From contig NZ_JAKEIO010000008.1 of NCBI RefSeq assembly GCF_021474405.1, positions 36,421-100,420 of the forward strand: a DNA stretch of 64,000 nt, read 5' to 3'. Below, piece after piece: positions 56,691 through 64,000 of this stretch (positions are counted from its first letter, which is position 1; each line of letters starts with the position of its first letter). A program made the translations under genes and the position numbers. Under the pieces are notes generated by a model that saw only the letters and a list, made by a program, of their open reading frames with translations, searched no databases and was not told the origin of the DNA. Source of the stretch: [Streptosporangium] indianense (GTDB taxonomy: Bacteria > Actinomycetota > Actinomycetes > Streptomycetales > Streptomycetaceae).

Positions 56691-57340
56691 AGACGCAGTA
56701 TCGCCCCTCGGGGTTGACCGGCGGCAACGGTCCTGCTGCCGCCGGATGCCGCGGGGACGGCGAACAGGCGCAGGAAGAACTGGGCGAGCGGGCCGATCGC
56801 CAGGGCGTACAGCAGGGTGCCGATCCCGACGGTGCCGCCGAGGGCGAAGCCCGTCGCCACGACCGTGAACTCGATGCCCGTGCGCACCAGGCGGATCGAG
56901 ACGCCCGTGAGCTGGTTCAGCCCCGTCATGATGCCGTCGCGCGGGCCCGGTCCGAAGCGGGCCGCGATGTACAGGCCGGTCGCCGCCCCGTTCAGGACGA
57001 TCCCCGACAGCATCAGCGTGACGCGCGGAACCAGGCCGTGCGCGTCGGGTACCAGGGCCAGCGTCGCGTCCATCGCCATGCCGATGACCAGCACGTTGGA
57101 GACCGTGCCCAGGCCCGGCCGCTGCCGCAGCGGGATCCAGGCGAGCAGCACCACGGCGCCCACCAGGGTCAGGACGACGCCGATCGACAGACCCGTCAGC
57201 TCGGCGAGACCCTGGTGGAGCACGTTCCACGGCTCCAGACCGAGCCCCGACCGGACCAGCAGTGCCGAGCTCGCGCCGTACAGCGCGAGACCGGCGTAGA
57301 GCTGGACGAGTCGCCGGGCGAGACCCTCCCGCGTGGACAT
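56687..57340 (-). CDS. YczE-like membrane protein
   Basis: A 217-residue protein with about five helices (LVQLYAGLALYGASSALLVRSGLGL, VVLTLVGAVVLLAWIPLR, and others). LGLEPWNVLHQGLAE and GPRDGIMTGLN are the YczE signature. YczE proteins are often next to a MocR-type regulator, as here. GGGGGG precedes the ATG at 57340. The transported compound is unknown. Confidence 0.85.
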   Translation of the reverse strand: MSTREGLARRLVQLYAGLALYGASSALLVRSGLGLEPWNVLHQGLAELTGLSIGVVLTLVGAVVLLAWIPLRQRPGLGTVSNVLVIGMAMDATLALVPDAHGLVPRVTLMLSGIVLNGAATGLYIAARFGPGPRDGIMTGLNQLTGVSIRLVRTGIEFTVVATGFALGGTVGIGTLLYALAIGPLAQFFLRLFAVPAASGGSRTVAAGQPRGAILRL

Positions 57341-57391
57341 GATGGCGCCCCCCTGTGGTGGTAGTGGACTGATGCATGACACCCTGTGGCT

Positions 57392-57415
57392 TGGATGGAG
57401 AGGCCATCCATGGCC
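57392..57415. promoter_or_regulatory. Candidate MocR operator between yczE and mocR
   Basis: TGGATGG-AGAGG-CCATCCA (57392-57410) overlaps GGCCAT-CC-ATGGCC (57402-57415). Both inverted repeats share the CCAT core, giving two or three half-sites in the 101-base divergent gap. Confidence 0.55.
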
Positions 57416-57441
57416 AATCCGGGGAAGGTGGACTGATTTCG

Positions 57442-58941
57442 ATGGCGGAATGGACCTCGGCCGTGGGTGCGGCACAGCTCGCCCGGCTCCTCAGCTCCCA
57501 GCAGGACCGCCCGGCGGGCCCCGGCACGCGCCGTCCGCCGGCCTACCGCGCGCTCGCCGACGGCATCCGCCTGCTGGTGCTCGAGGGGCGCGTCCCGGTG
57601 GCGGCCCGGCTGCCCGCCGAGCGCGAACTCGCCCTCTCCCTGTCCGTCAGCCGTACGACCGTCGCCGCCGCGTACGAAACGCTGCGCAGCGAGGGTTTCC
57701 TGGAGTCCCGGCGCGGGGCGGGGAGCTGGACCGCGGTCCCGGCCGGTAACCCGCTGCCCGCTCGCGGTCTCGAGCCCCTGCCGCCGGAGGCCCTCGGCTC
57801 CCTGATCGACCTCGGCTGCGCGGCACTCCCCGCCCCCGAGCCCTGGCTCACCCGGGCCGTCCAGGGCGCTCTGGAGGAACTGCCGCCCTACGCGCACACG
57901 CACGGCGACTATCCCGCCGGGCTGCCCGCGCTGCGGGCGATGATCGCCGAGCGCTACACCGCCCGCGGGATCCCGACCATGCCCGAGCAGATCATGGTGA
58001 CGACCGGAGCGATGGGCGCCATCGACGCCATCTGCCACCTGTTCGCCGGGCGCGGGGAGCGCATCGCCGTCGAGTCGCCCTCGTACGCCAACATCCTCCA
58101 GTTGATGCGGGAGGCCGGGGCGCGGCTGGTGCCCGTCGCCATGGCCGAGGGGCTCTCGGGGTGGGACATGGACCGCTGGCGGCAGGTCCTGCGGGACGCC
58201 GCTCCGCGCATCGCCTACGTCGTCGCCGACTTCCACAACCCGACCGGGGCGCTCGCGGACGAGGATCAGCGCCGGCGGCTGGTGGACGCGGCGCGGTCCG
58301 CGGGCACGGTGCTGATCGCCGACGAGACGATGAGCGAGCTGTGGCTCGACCCCGAGGTGCGGATGCCGCGGCCGGTGTGCGCGTTCGACCCGGCCGGATC
58401 GACGGTGATCACGGTGGGGTCGGCGAGCAAGGCCTTCTGGGCCGGGATGCGGATCGGGTGGGTGCGGGCCGCTCCGGACGTCATCCGCAGCCTGGTCGCT
58501 GCCCGCGCGTATGCCGATCTCGGCACGCCGGTGCTGGAGCAGTTGGCGGTGCACTGGCTGTTCGGGACCGGGGGCTGGGAACAGGCCGTGGAGGTACGCC
58601 GGGAGCAGGCGCGGGCGAACCGGGACGAGCTGGTGGCCGCGGTGCGGCGAGAACTGCCCACGTGGGAATTCGAGGTGCCCCGGGGCGGGCTGACGCTGTG
58701 GGTGCGGACCGGGGGTCTGTCCGGGTCGCGGCTGGCCGAGGCCGGGGAGCGCGTGGGGGTGCGGGTGCCGTCCGGGCCGCGGTTCGGGGTCGACGGGGCG
58801 TTCGAGGGGTACGTACGGCTGCCGTTCACCGTGGGCGGGGCGGTGGCCGAGGAGGCTGCCGTACGGCTGGCCGCGGCGGCGGGACTCGTGGAGAGCGGCG
58901 CGGTGGGGAGCGCGGAGGCGCCGCGTACGTTCGTGGCGTAG
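57442..58941 (+). CDS. MocR family regulator (GntR HTH fused to aminotransferase)
   Basis: A 499-residue PLP-dependent regulator. A GntR winged helix (RLPAERELALSLSVSRTTVA, about 55-75) is linked to a fold-type I aminotransferase domain with ADFHNPTGALADEDQRRR and the PLP-binding Lys in GSASKAFWAGMRIGW (about 336). It is divergent from yczE and, by analogy with the known YczR-YczE pairs, probably controls it. The ATG at 57442 is ten bases after GGAAGGTGG; an ATG at 57376 is the alternative. Confidence 0.88.
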   Translation: MAEWTSAVGAAQLARLLSSQQDRPAGPGTRRPPAYRALADGIRLLVLEGRVPVAARLPAERELALSLSVSRTTVAAAYETLRSEGFLESRRGAGSWTAVPAGNPLPARGLEPLPPEALGSLIDLGCAALPAPEPWLTRAVQGALEELPPYAHTHGDYPAGLPALRAMIAERYTARGIPTMPEQIMVTTGAMGAIDAICHLFAGRGERIAVESPSYANILQLMREAGARLVPVAMAEGLSGWDMDRWRQVLRDAAPRIAYVVADFHNPTGALADEDQRRRLVDAARSAGTVLIADETMSELWLDPEVRMPRPVCAFDPAGSTVITVGSASKAFWAGMRIGWVRAAPDVIRSLVAARAYADLGTPVLEQLAVHWLFGTGGWEQAVEVRREQARANRDELVAAVRRELPTWEFEVPRGGLTLWVRTGGLSGSRLAEAGERVGVRVPSGPRFGVDGAFEGYVRLPFTVGGAVAEEAAVRLAAAAGLVESGAVGSAEAPRTFVA

Positions 58942-59000
58942 GGCGCGGGTCCGGGCGGTGCCGCCGAGGGCTGTGTGCCCCGGCGGCACGGAGGCCGCTG

Positions 59001-59265
59001 CTACGTCTCCTTGGTCAGGGCGGGCACCTGATCCGACCCGGGTTCCTCGGCCGGGGCGGCCACTTGGTCCGGCACAGGTTCCTTTGGCGGGGCGGCCACT
59101 TGGTCCGGCACGGGCTCGTTGGGCGGGGCGGCGACGGGTTCCGGCAGGGGGTCCCTGGGCGGGGCGGCCACCGGTTCCGGCAGGGGTTCCTGGGGCAGGG
59201 CGGCCACGGCTACCTGGTCCGGCACAGGCTCTTTGGTCAGGACCTGCACCGGCGTAGGCAGCGGT
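59001..59265 (-). repeat. 36-bp coding repeats in the FtsK-like gene
   Basis: About seven units encode EPLPTPVQVLTK, a 14-residue EPVPDQ unit, EPLPEPVAAPPR, DPLPEPVAAPPN, EPVPDQVAAPPK, EPVPDQVAAPAE and EPGSDQVPALTK. The DNA repeats are degenerate at third positions but clearly related. Confidence 0.8.
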
Positions 59266-60926
59266 TCCTCGGTCCGGGCCTGCTCCGCCCCGGTGGTCCG
59301 CGGCTCCGCCGGCATCGGCTCCGGTTCCGCTTCCGTCGGTGCCGGGTCCGCCTCGCCCTCCGGCCAGTCCTGCTCCTGCTCCTGCTCCTGCTCCGGGATC
59401 GTCTCCCCGTCCGCCGGGTCCGTGCGTGGTGGGAGGAGGGCCAGGACCGCCTCGCAGAGGGCGTTGGGAGTGGCGTCGTCGTAGGGGTTCGGCGTGGCCG
59501 GGACCTGGAGGCGGTGGACCGGGCCCGTGCCCAGACGGGCGTAGCCGCGGCCCGGCGGGAGCTCGTCGATCAAGGTGGTGGGCGGGGGCGTGCCCAGGAC
59601 CGATGCGAGCTGGTCGGCCGTGGCCGGGCCGAGGACCACGCGGGCGCGGGTGTGCTGGCGCACCGGATCGCTGAGGGCGTCCACGTTGTCCAGCTGGTCG
59701 GCCACGACCACCGTCACGTTCGCGGGGCGGCCGTGCCGCAGGGGGACCTGGAGAAGGGACTGCGGATCCTTGCGGCCGTCCGCGGCGGCCAGGTGGGTGA
59801 AGGCCGTCGGGCGGTCGAGGAGGATCCACAGCGGGCGCTTGGTGTCGGCGGGCGGCGGGTCGCCCACCTGGTGGGCGTGGTTGGCGGCGATCAGGCGGCG
59901 CTCGGTCTCGGTCGCGGCCCACTCCAGACTGGCCGTGACCCCGGCCAGCCCGGCCTCGACCGCCAGGACGCCGTCCCGGCCGGTCAGGCAGGCGTACTCG
60001 CCGGTGCCGCCGCCGTCGACGATCACCACGTCGCCGTGTTGCAGGGCCTGCAGGGCGATGGACCGCAGCAGGGTGGAGGTGCCGCTGCCCGGCTGGCCGA
60101 GCGCGAGCAGGTGCGGCTCGGTGGAGCGCAGGCCCGTGCGCCAGACGACCGGCGGCACGTCCCGCCGCTGCTCCCCGTGGGTGACGGGGAGCGTGCGCTG
60201 GACCCGGGTGGGGTCGGTGAAGCCCAGGACCGTCTCGCCGGGGGTGGTGACGAAACGCTGGGCGGCGATGTCGACGGGGAGCGGCAGGAGCACACCGACC
60301 GTCAACTGGTTGCCCTCCTCGTCCCACGTGAAGTGGTATTCGCGGCCCCGGCCCGACTTGGCCGCGAGGAGGTGCTCGATCCGGGCGCGGGACTCGGCCT
60401 CGCCGTCGGTGAAGTACGCCGGGTAGCGCACCACCAGCTGCGCGATCCGGCCGCCGCCGTCGAAGGCGTAGGTGGGGAAGGCCTTGTCCCACGCGCCGCC
60501 GTGGGAGTACAGCGGCTCGGGGTCCTCGGCGGCGGAGAAGTACGGCACGAGCGCCTCGTACAGCGACTTCAGCCGCTGGGTCTGCGACTCGTCGGGCCCG
60601 TCCGGCGCCGCCGCGGAGCGCTCGCGTCCCTTCCAGGCCGCCGCCGCCATCAGGGTGATGGCGGCGAGCAGCGGTCCGTACGGCACCAGCGCCACGACCA
60701 GGACGACGGAGGCCGCCAGGAACAGCAGCGCCCCCCGTCGCTCCTTGGGGGTCTCGGTCCACTTGCGGCGCCCGGCCGCTGCCAGCCGGCGCAGACCCCG
60801 CGTGATCGTGATCAGCGGGTGGAGGACGTCGGTGGCGCTGTCGGCGGCCGTCCGGGCCAGCTCCCGGCTCCGGGCGAGCTGCGCGCTGCCGTTGCTCAGA
60901 ATGCGGGGGAGAGGGCGCCGGGCCAC
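59001..60926 (-). CDS. FtsK/SpoIIIE-like protein with degenerate Walker A and repeat tail
   Basis: A 641-residue membrane-associated protein. Two helices lie near residues 58-95 (GALLFLAASVVLVVALV, GPLLAAITLMAAAAW). The central ATPase-like domain has LALGQPGSGTSTLLRS (about residue 280) and LWILLDRP, as in FtsK/SpoIIIE-type translocases, but the Walker A Lys is Thr, so ATP hydrolysis is doubtful. The C-terminus has about seven 12-residue Pro/Glu repeats (EPVPDQVAAPPK type), bases about 59001-59265. GGAGG precedes the GTG at 60926. It follows a small membrane protein gene by 52 bases. Confidence 0.78.
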   Translation of the reverse strand: MARRPLPRILSNGSAQLARSRELARTAADSATDVLHPLITITRGLRRLAAAGRRKWTETPKERRGALLFLAASVVLVVALVPYGPLLAAITLMAAAAWKGRERSAAAPDGPDESQTQRLKSLYEALVPYFSAAEDPEPLYSHGGAWDKAFPTYAFDGGGRIAQLVVRYPAYFTDGEAESRARIEHLLAAKSGRGREYHFTWDEEGNQLTVGVLLPLPVDIAAQRFVTTPGETVLGFTDPTRVQRTLPVTHGEQRRDVPPVVWRTGLRSTEPHLLALGQPGSGTSTLLRSIALQALQHGDVVIVDGGGTGEYACLTGRDGVLAVEAGLAGVTASLEWAATETERRLIAANHAHQVGDPPPADTKRPLWILLDRPTAFTHLAAADGRKDPQSLLQVPLRHGRPANVTVVVADQLDNVDALSDPVRQHTRARVVLGPATADQLASVLGTPPPTTLIDELPPGRGYARLGTGPVHRLQVPATPNPYDDATPNALCEAVLALLPPRTDPADGETIPEQEQEQEQDWPEGEADPAPTEAEPEPMPAEPRTTGAEQARTEEPLPTPVQVLTKEPVPDQVAVAALPQEPLPEPVAAPPRDPLPEPVAAPPNEPVPDQVAAPPKEPVPDQVAAPAEEPGSDQVPALTKET

Positions 60927-60978
60927 TACTGCCTCCAGTAAGTGCGTACGGGCGGGATGCGTACGGGCAACGGGGGCG

Positions 60979-61173
60979 TCAGAACTTGATCCCGCCGAGC
61001 AGGCTCGCCAGGCTCTCGCCGCCCGCCTTGATGCTCGGGGCGAGGGCCGTACTGGCCAGGTAGAAGCCGAACAGCATGGCGACCACGGCATGCGACGCCT
61101 TCAGCCCGTCCTTGCGGAAGAAGATGAAGACGACGATGCCGAGCAGGACCACACCTGAGATGGAGAGGATCAT
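60979..61173 (-). CDS. Small two-helix membrane protein
   Basis: A 64-residue protein with two hydrophobic helices (ILSISGVVLLGIVVFIFF, residues 2-19, and AVVAMLFGFYLASTALAPS, about 29-47). GGAGAACCCAA precedes the ATG. Its stop is 52 bases before the start of the FtsK-like gene, so the two are probably one operon. No family recognised; proteins of this kind accompany FtsK-like proteins in Streptomyces. Confidence 0.7.
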   Translation of the reverse strand: MILSISGVVLLGIVVFIFFRKDGLKASHAVVAMLFGFYLASTALAPSIKAGGESLASLLGGIKF

Positions 61174-61471
61174 TTGGGTTCTCCTGGTTCACGGGGACAG
61201 TCACCATGAGTACTTCCAGGCTCACAGGATGTATCCATACGATAAAAGGTGCAACTGGGTGAAATTCGTACTATTTCCCCCGAGCGGCGGAGTGGCCCCG
61301 GGTCCGGCCGAGCCGGCGTGCTGCGCTTGTCCGGGTCTGTGCTGATCTTTACCTCGGGCACATCGGGTCATGTGCCGCGCGAGCCAGTACCCTGGCGATT
61401 CACTCGTACGGCTGCGCCCCTCGCAGGCGTACGCACCGGAGGCGATGCGTAGTGGAGAGGCGGTCCGCCCG
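61174..61471. promoter_or_regulatory. Divergent region between the small membrane protein and ankyrin genes
   Basis: On the minus strand TTGCAC (61254-61249) and TACATC (61233-61228) are 15 bases apart. On the plus strand TACCCT (61388-61393) is a -10-like box about 80 bases before the ankyrin start. The AT-rich ATCCATACGATAAAAGG stretch is the most AT-rich part of this region. Confidence 0.4.
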
Positions 61472-61864
61472 ATGACCGAAGTCCCCGACCCCGAGGTCGT
61501 GGAGCTGGCGACCAAGATCTTCGATCTGGCCCGGCGGGGACAGACCGAGCCGCTCGTGGCGTATGTCGACGCGGGCGTTCCGGCCAACCTCACCAACGAC
61601 CGCGGCGACTCGCTCGTGATGCTCGCCGCCTACCACGGCCACTCCGACGCGGTGCGTGCGCTGCTGGAGCGCGGCGCCGAGGCCGACCGTGTGAACGACC
61701 GAGGCCAGACCCCGCTCGCCGGGGCCGTCTTCAAGGGCGAGCCGGACGTGATCAAGGCCCTCCTGGAGGGCGGCGCCGACCCGTCCGCGGGCACGCCCTC
61801 GGCGCTCGACACCGCCCGGATGTTCGGCCGCACGGAACTGCTCGAACTGTTCGGCGAGCACTGA
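61472..61864 (+). CDS. Ankyrin repeat protein
   Basis: A 130-residue soluble protein of three or four ankyrin repeats: RGDSLVMLAAYHGHSDAVRA, LLERGAEADRVNDRGQTPLA, and FKGEPDVIKALLEGGADPSA. The start is put at the ATG 61472 (MTEVPDPEVV) with GGAGAGG 12 bases upstream; an ATG at 61445 with a close GGAGG is possible. The binding partner is unknown. Distance to the next gene and a palindrome there suggest a separate transcript. Confidence 0.8.
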   Translation: MTEVPDPEVVELATKIFDLARRGQTEPLVAYVDAGVPANLTNDRGDSLVMLAAYHGHSDAVRALLERGAEADRVNDRGQTPLAGAVFKGEPDVIKALLEGGADPSAGTPSALDTARMFGRTELLELFGEH

Positions 61865-61919
61865 GCCGACCGGTCTGACCTGGAACGACAACGAAAACGG
61901 GGGAGGCGGTAAAGGGCCG

Positions 61920-61931
61920 CCGAAATTTCGG
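61920..61931. promoter_or_regulatory. CCGAAATTTCGG palindrome
   Basis: A perfect 12-bp palindrome lies 56 bases after the ankyrin stop and 140 bases before the leader ORF. Its AT-rich centre and position suggest an operator. Confidence 0.4.
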
Positions 61932-62059
61932 TCGCGGCAGACGGAAGTGCCGAGTCATCATGACGACGTGGTTCACGGACGTGATGGTTGGGCAGGTTTT
62001 GCCGCACCGCGCGGGCCGTGACGCGGTCCGCAAGGGCCACCGACGAGAGGCAGAGGAAG

Positions 62060-62119
62060 ATGGTCTACAGCAAGCAGGAAACGGCGGGCGCTCCGACGTG
62101 TTGTCACGCGGCCAGGTAG
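62060..62119 (+). CDS. Putative 19-residue leader peptide before the HEAT-like gene
   Basis: MVYSKQETAGAPTCCHAAR followed by TAG is preceded by GAGAGG at a good spacing of nine bases. Third positions are mostly G or C. It ends 46 bases before the HEAT-like gene. A Cys-Cys-His near the end and its size recall cysteine-type leader peptides of Streptomyces, but no such control is proven here. Confidence 0.5.
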   Translation: MVYSKQETAGAPTCCHAAR

Positions 62120-62164
62120 TACACGTCCCCGGTTGCGTCGACGCTTGATGTGAGGCTGTTTCCC

Positions 62165-63583
62165 ATGTTCGATCCGGTCATAGCGCCCAGCGGTACGCTG
62201 CTCGGCCTGCTCCAGCGGGGCCGCGGCGACGGCACACTGCACGCGCTCACCGCCCCGCGCCCCGAGGCGCTGGCGGCGTTGAACCACTGTGTGCTGCGCG
62301 ATCCCCGCCACGACTGGCAGGTGGAGAACCGCTCCCTCTACTACGCCCGCCTCTACCTCGACCTGAACGGCGAGCTGGACGAGGTCGAGGCCCATCTCTT
62401 CTGCGCCGAGGACGTGCTCGACGGCGACGAGTCCCGCACCGGGCTCGCCCTCGCCGTCCTCGGGCACCTCGCCTCCTACGGCAGGCGGGACGCGCTCGAG
62501 CTGTTGCGCAGGTACGCCGCCCACGGCTCCAACTGGGCCTGGGCCCTCGACGAACTCGCCCTCAGGGACGACGACGCGGGGCTGCGCGCCCTGGCCGCTC
62601 CCGTCCTCGCCCGGTTTTCGGCCGACCCGGAGGGCGATGCCGAGCTGGCCGCCACCGTCCGGGACGCCTTCGAGCCCCGTCCGTGGCGGCTGTGGGCGGA
62701 GGATCCGCGCGAATCCGTCGCCGCACGCGTGCGGGCCGCTCACGAGACGGGCTGCTTCGACCGCTGGCAGCGGCAGATGCGGCCCTCCGGCCCCCGCCCG
62801 GGCTGGAGCGTGCAAGCCGTCTTCGCGTGGGCACAGCAGGGCATCGAGCGTGGAGCCGCCCTCCATGTGCCGGCCGCCCGCTGCCTCAGCGCCGTGGCGG
62901 GGCCCGAGGACCGGGCCGAGATCGTCCAGGCGGCGAAGGACGGCACCGACGGAGCACGGTGCACGGCTCTGCGGTACCTCGCCGAGGGCAACGATCCCGA
63001 GGCCCTCGACCTGATCGAGGGCGCCGTGGCCACTGGCTCGACCCTCGTCGTGGATGCGGCCGTCGACGCCTTCGAGCGGATGCGCTCCCTGGCAGCCGTG
63101 GACCGGGCGCGCGGCTGGGCCCGGCGCCCGGATCCGCTGGGCGCCGCCGCCGGACGCGTGCTCGCCTGCCGGGGCGGGGTCCAGGACCGAGACCTGGTCC
63201 TCGCGGCGCTACGGGAGGCCGTACGGGGCGAAGGTCCTGACGCGCCGACCCTGTGGACCCTCGTGGACGGCACCGGCCGGCTGGGGATCGTCTGCGCCGC
63301 ACCCGTGCTGCGCCACATCTACCGCGAGACCGCCTCCTCCCATCTGCGCGGCCGGGCCGCCCGGGCCCTCGCCGCCACCGACCCCTCCTTCGCCACCGGC
63401 TTCGCCGTCGAGTGCCTGTGGGACTGCGAGGAGACCACCCGGGAGATCGCCGCCCGGCACGCCGAGACCGGAGACATCCGCGTCGTCGAGCGACTGCGCC
63501 GGCTCGCCTCCGACCCGGCCGAGGAGGCCGAGGTACAGACGGCCGTACGCAGCCGGATCGGTCCCGAGGAGACCGCTGTGTGA
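62165..63583 (+). CDS. HEAT-like repeat protein
   Basis: A 472-residue, all-alpha, cytosolic protein with repeated helical pairs (GLALAVLGHLASYGRRDALE, DGARCTALRYLAEGNDPEAL, VVDAAVDAFERMRSL, LRGRAARALAATDPSFATGF), typical of HEAT or Armadillo-like solenoids. It probably binds other proteins. No catalytic motif. The ATG at 62165 has GTGAGG upstream; a GTG at 62150 lacks one. Confidence 0.75.
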   Translation: MFDPVIAPSGTLLGLLQRGRGDGTLHALTAPRPEALAALNHCVLRDPRHDWQVENRSLYYARLYLDLNGELDEVEAHLFCAEDVLDGDESRTGLALAVLGHLASYGRRDALELLRRYAAHGSNWAWALDELALRDDDAGLRALAAPVLARFSADPEGDAELAATVRDAFEPRPWRLWAEDPRESVAARVRAAHETGCFDRWQRQMRPSGPRPGWSVQAVFAWAQQGIERGAALHVPAARCLSAVAGPEDRAEIVQAAKDGTDGARCTALRYLAEGNDPEALDLIEGAVATGSTLVVDAAVDAFERMRSLAAVDRARGWARRPDPLGAAAGRVLACRGGVQDRDLVLAALREAVRGEGPDAPTLWTLVDGTGRLGIVCAAPVLRHIYRETASSHLRGRAARALAATDPSFATGFAVECLWDCEETTREIAARHAETGDIRVVERLRRLASDPAEEAEVQTAVRSRIGPEETAV

Positions 63584-63609
63584 CCCCCCTCCCGCAAGGA
63601 GGCCGGGGG
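63584..63609 (+). terminator. Terminator after the HEAT-like gene
   Basis: CCTCC and GGAGG enclose a CGCAA loop, with CCCC/GGGGG pairing around them after a two-base bulge. Confidence 0.55.
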
Positions 63610-63639
63610 CGGAATCGCGCCTCCCGGGTGAACTGGGGG

Positions 63640-63653
63640 TGACCCGCGGGTCA
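63640..63653. promoter_or_regulatory. TGACCCGCGGGTCA palindrome
   Basis: A perfect 14-bp palindrome is placed 117 bases before the glycosyltransferase start. It could be an operator. Confidence 0.35.
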
Positions 63654-63732
63654 GGAGGGCATGGACACCCCCTGACCTGCACGGGTGCGCATCGGACGCT
63701 CATGGGACGTTCCTCGTCCGGAAAGATCCACG

Positions 63733-63763
63733 TTGACGCGGCCACGTCCGGCACGGCGACAAC
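63733..63763 (+). promoter_or_regulatory. Promoter for a leaderless glycosyltransferase gene
   Basis: TTGACG at 63733-63738 is followed after 19 bases by GACAAC (63758-63763), then six bases and the ATG. No ribosome site is present, so the message is probably leaderless. Confidence 0.45.
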
Positions 63764-63769
63764 ACCGGT

Positions 63770-64000
63770 ATGCGCGTCGTCATCGTGACCGAATCCTTTC
63801 CCCCCGACGTGAACGGCGTGGCCCACTGCGCGCTCCAGACCGCCCGGTATCTCGTCGCGCGCGGCCACGCCCCCGTCGTCGTCGCCCCGGCCCCCGCACC
63901 CGGCTGCCCCCGGACCCCCCGCCCCCCCACGACCCACGCCTGCAGCTCCGCCCCGCACCAGTTGCTGACCCGGCCCCCCGGCAGGAAGCCGAGGCCGCGC
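63770..64000 (+). CDS. GT4 family glycosyltransferase, N-terminal part (partial)
   Basis: The first 77 codons run off the window. MRVVIVTESFPPDVNGVAHC and ARYLVARGHAPVVVAPAP match the N-terminal Rossmann half of GT4 mannosyltransferases of the PimB/MgtA type. After residue 45 the frame becomes Pro-, Arg- and Thr-rich (PGCPRTPRPPTTHAC), where relatives have a short loop leading to the next strand. Codon use stays normal, so this may be a real insertion, but a frameshift in the C-rich run near 63910-63930 is possible. Confidence 0.7.
   Translation, partial: MRVVIVTESFPPDVNGVAHCALQTARYLVARGHAPVVVAPAPAPGCPRTPRPPTTHACSSAPHQLLTRPPGRKPRPR

Noticed and set aside
61960..62148. 62-codon plus-strand frame overlapping the leader peptide
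   Set aside because: Third-position bias is lost in its second half, while the 19-codon frame keeps it and has the better ribosome site.

Overview
The window is a piece of a high-GC actinobacterial chromosome, almost certainly Streptomyces. Third codon positions are nearly all G or C, GTG starts are common, and -10 boxes of the TAGGCT/TAGGTT type recur. Marker genes include sIHF, RbpA with a SigR-type promoter, polyprenol-phosphate mannose synthase, and a riboflavin operon that contains RibM. From memory the order resembles the conserved core of S. coelicolor read from about SCO1483 down to about SCO1412; I could not run a comparison.

Left part, about 1-18.9 kb, is mostly housekeeping. It holds the end of carB, pyrD-pyrF, sIHF, gmk, rpoZ, coaBC, metK, a PriA that lacks helicase motifs, fmt, rsmB, a convergent MMPL exporter, rpe, then a SorC regulator with a barstar-like inhibitor and GuaB1. 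A tRNA-like remnant lies between metK and priA.

Middle part, about 19-32 kb, is accessory metabolism. An APC permease is paired with an Lrp/AsnC regulator behind a GCAA/TTGC operator array. A DavA/DavB pair (amidase plus FAD amino-acid 2-monooxygenase) looks like a route from a basic amino acid to an omega-amino acid. There follow a secreted GH6 protein, a nucleobase permease, and an MFS pump divergent from a ROK repressor with a clear shared operator. Just after the ROK gene lies a full copy of a chitinase-type DasR-responsive promoter with no chitinase, aimed antisense into ROK.

About 32-40 kb carries an FMN riboswitch, the ribE-ribM-ribBA-ribH operon, hisE-hisG, a small PH-domain membrane protein and two translationally coupled CNNM/CBS membrane proteins.

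About 40-50 kb carries an EccA-like AAA+ ATPase behind a short terminated RNA with its own strong promoter, a uridine-kinase-like P-loop protein, a secreted C39-like peptidase, a TetR regulator, a GH18 chitinase with the classic double direct-repeat promoter, an acyl-CoA dehydrogenase and small conserved hypotheticals.

About 50-64 kb carries an Lrp regulator, an amidohydrolase, ppm1, fxsA, rbpA, a UMF1-type MFS protein, a coupled YczE-GDPD pair divergent from a MocR regulator, an FtsK/SpoIIIE-like protein with a degenerate Walker A and a repetitive tail, an ankyrin protein, a HEAT-like protein behind a 19-codon leader ORF, and the first part of a GT4 glycosyltransferase.

The most unusual items are the orphan chitinase-type promoter antisense to ROK, the short RNA or attenuator before the AAA+ gene, the FtsK-like/small membrane protein pair, and the tRNA-like remnant. 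No CRISPR array, insertion sequence or prophage was seen.
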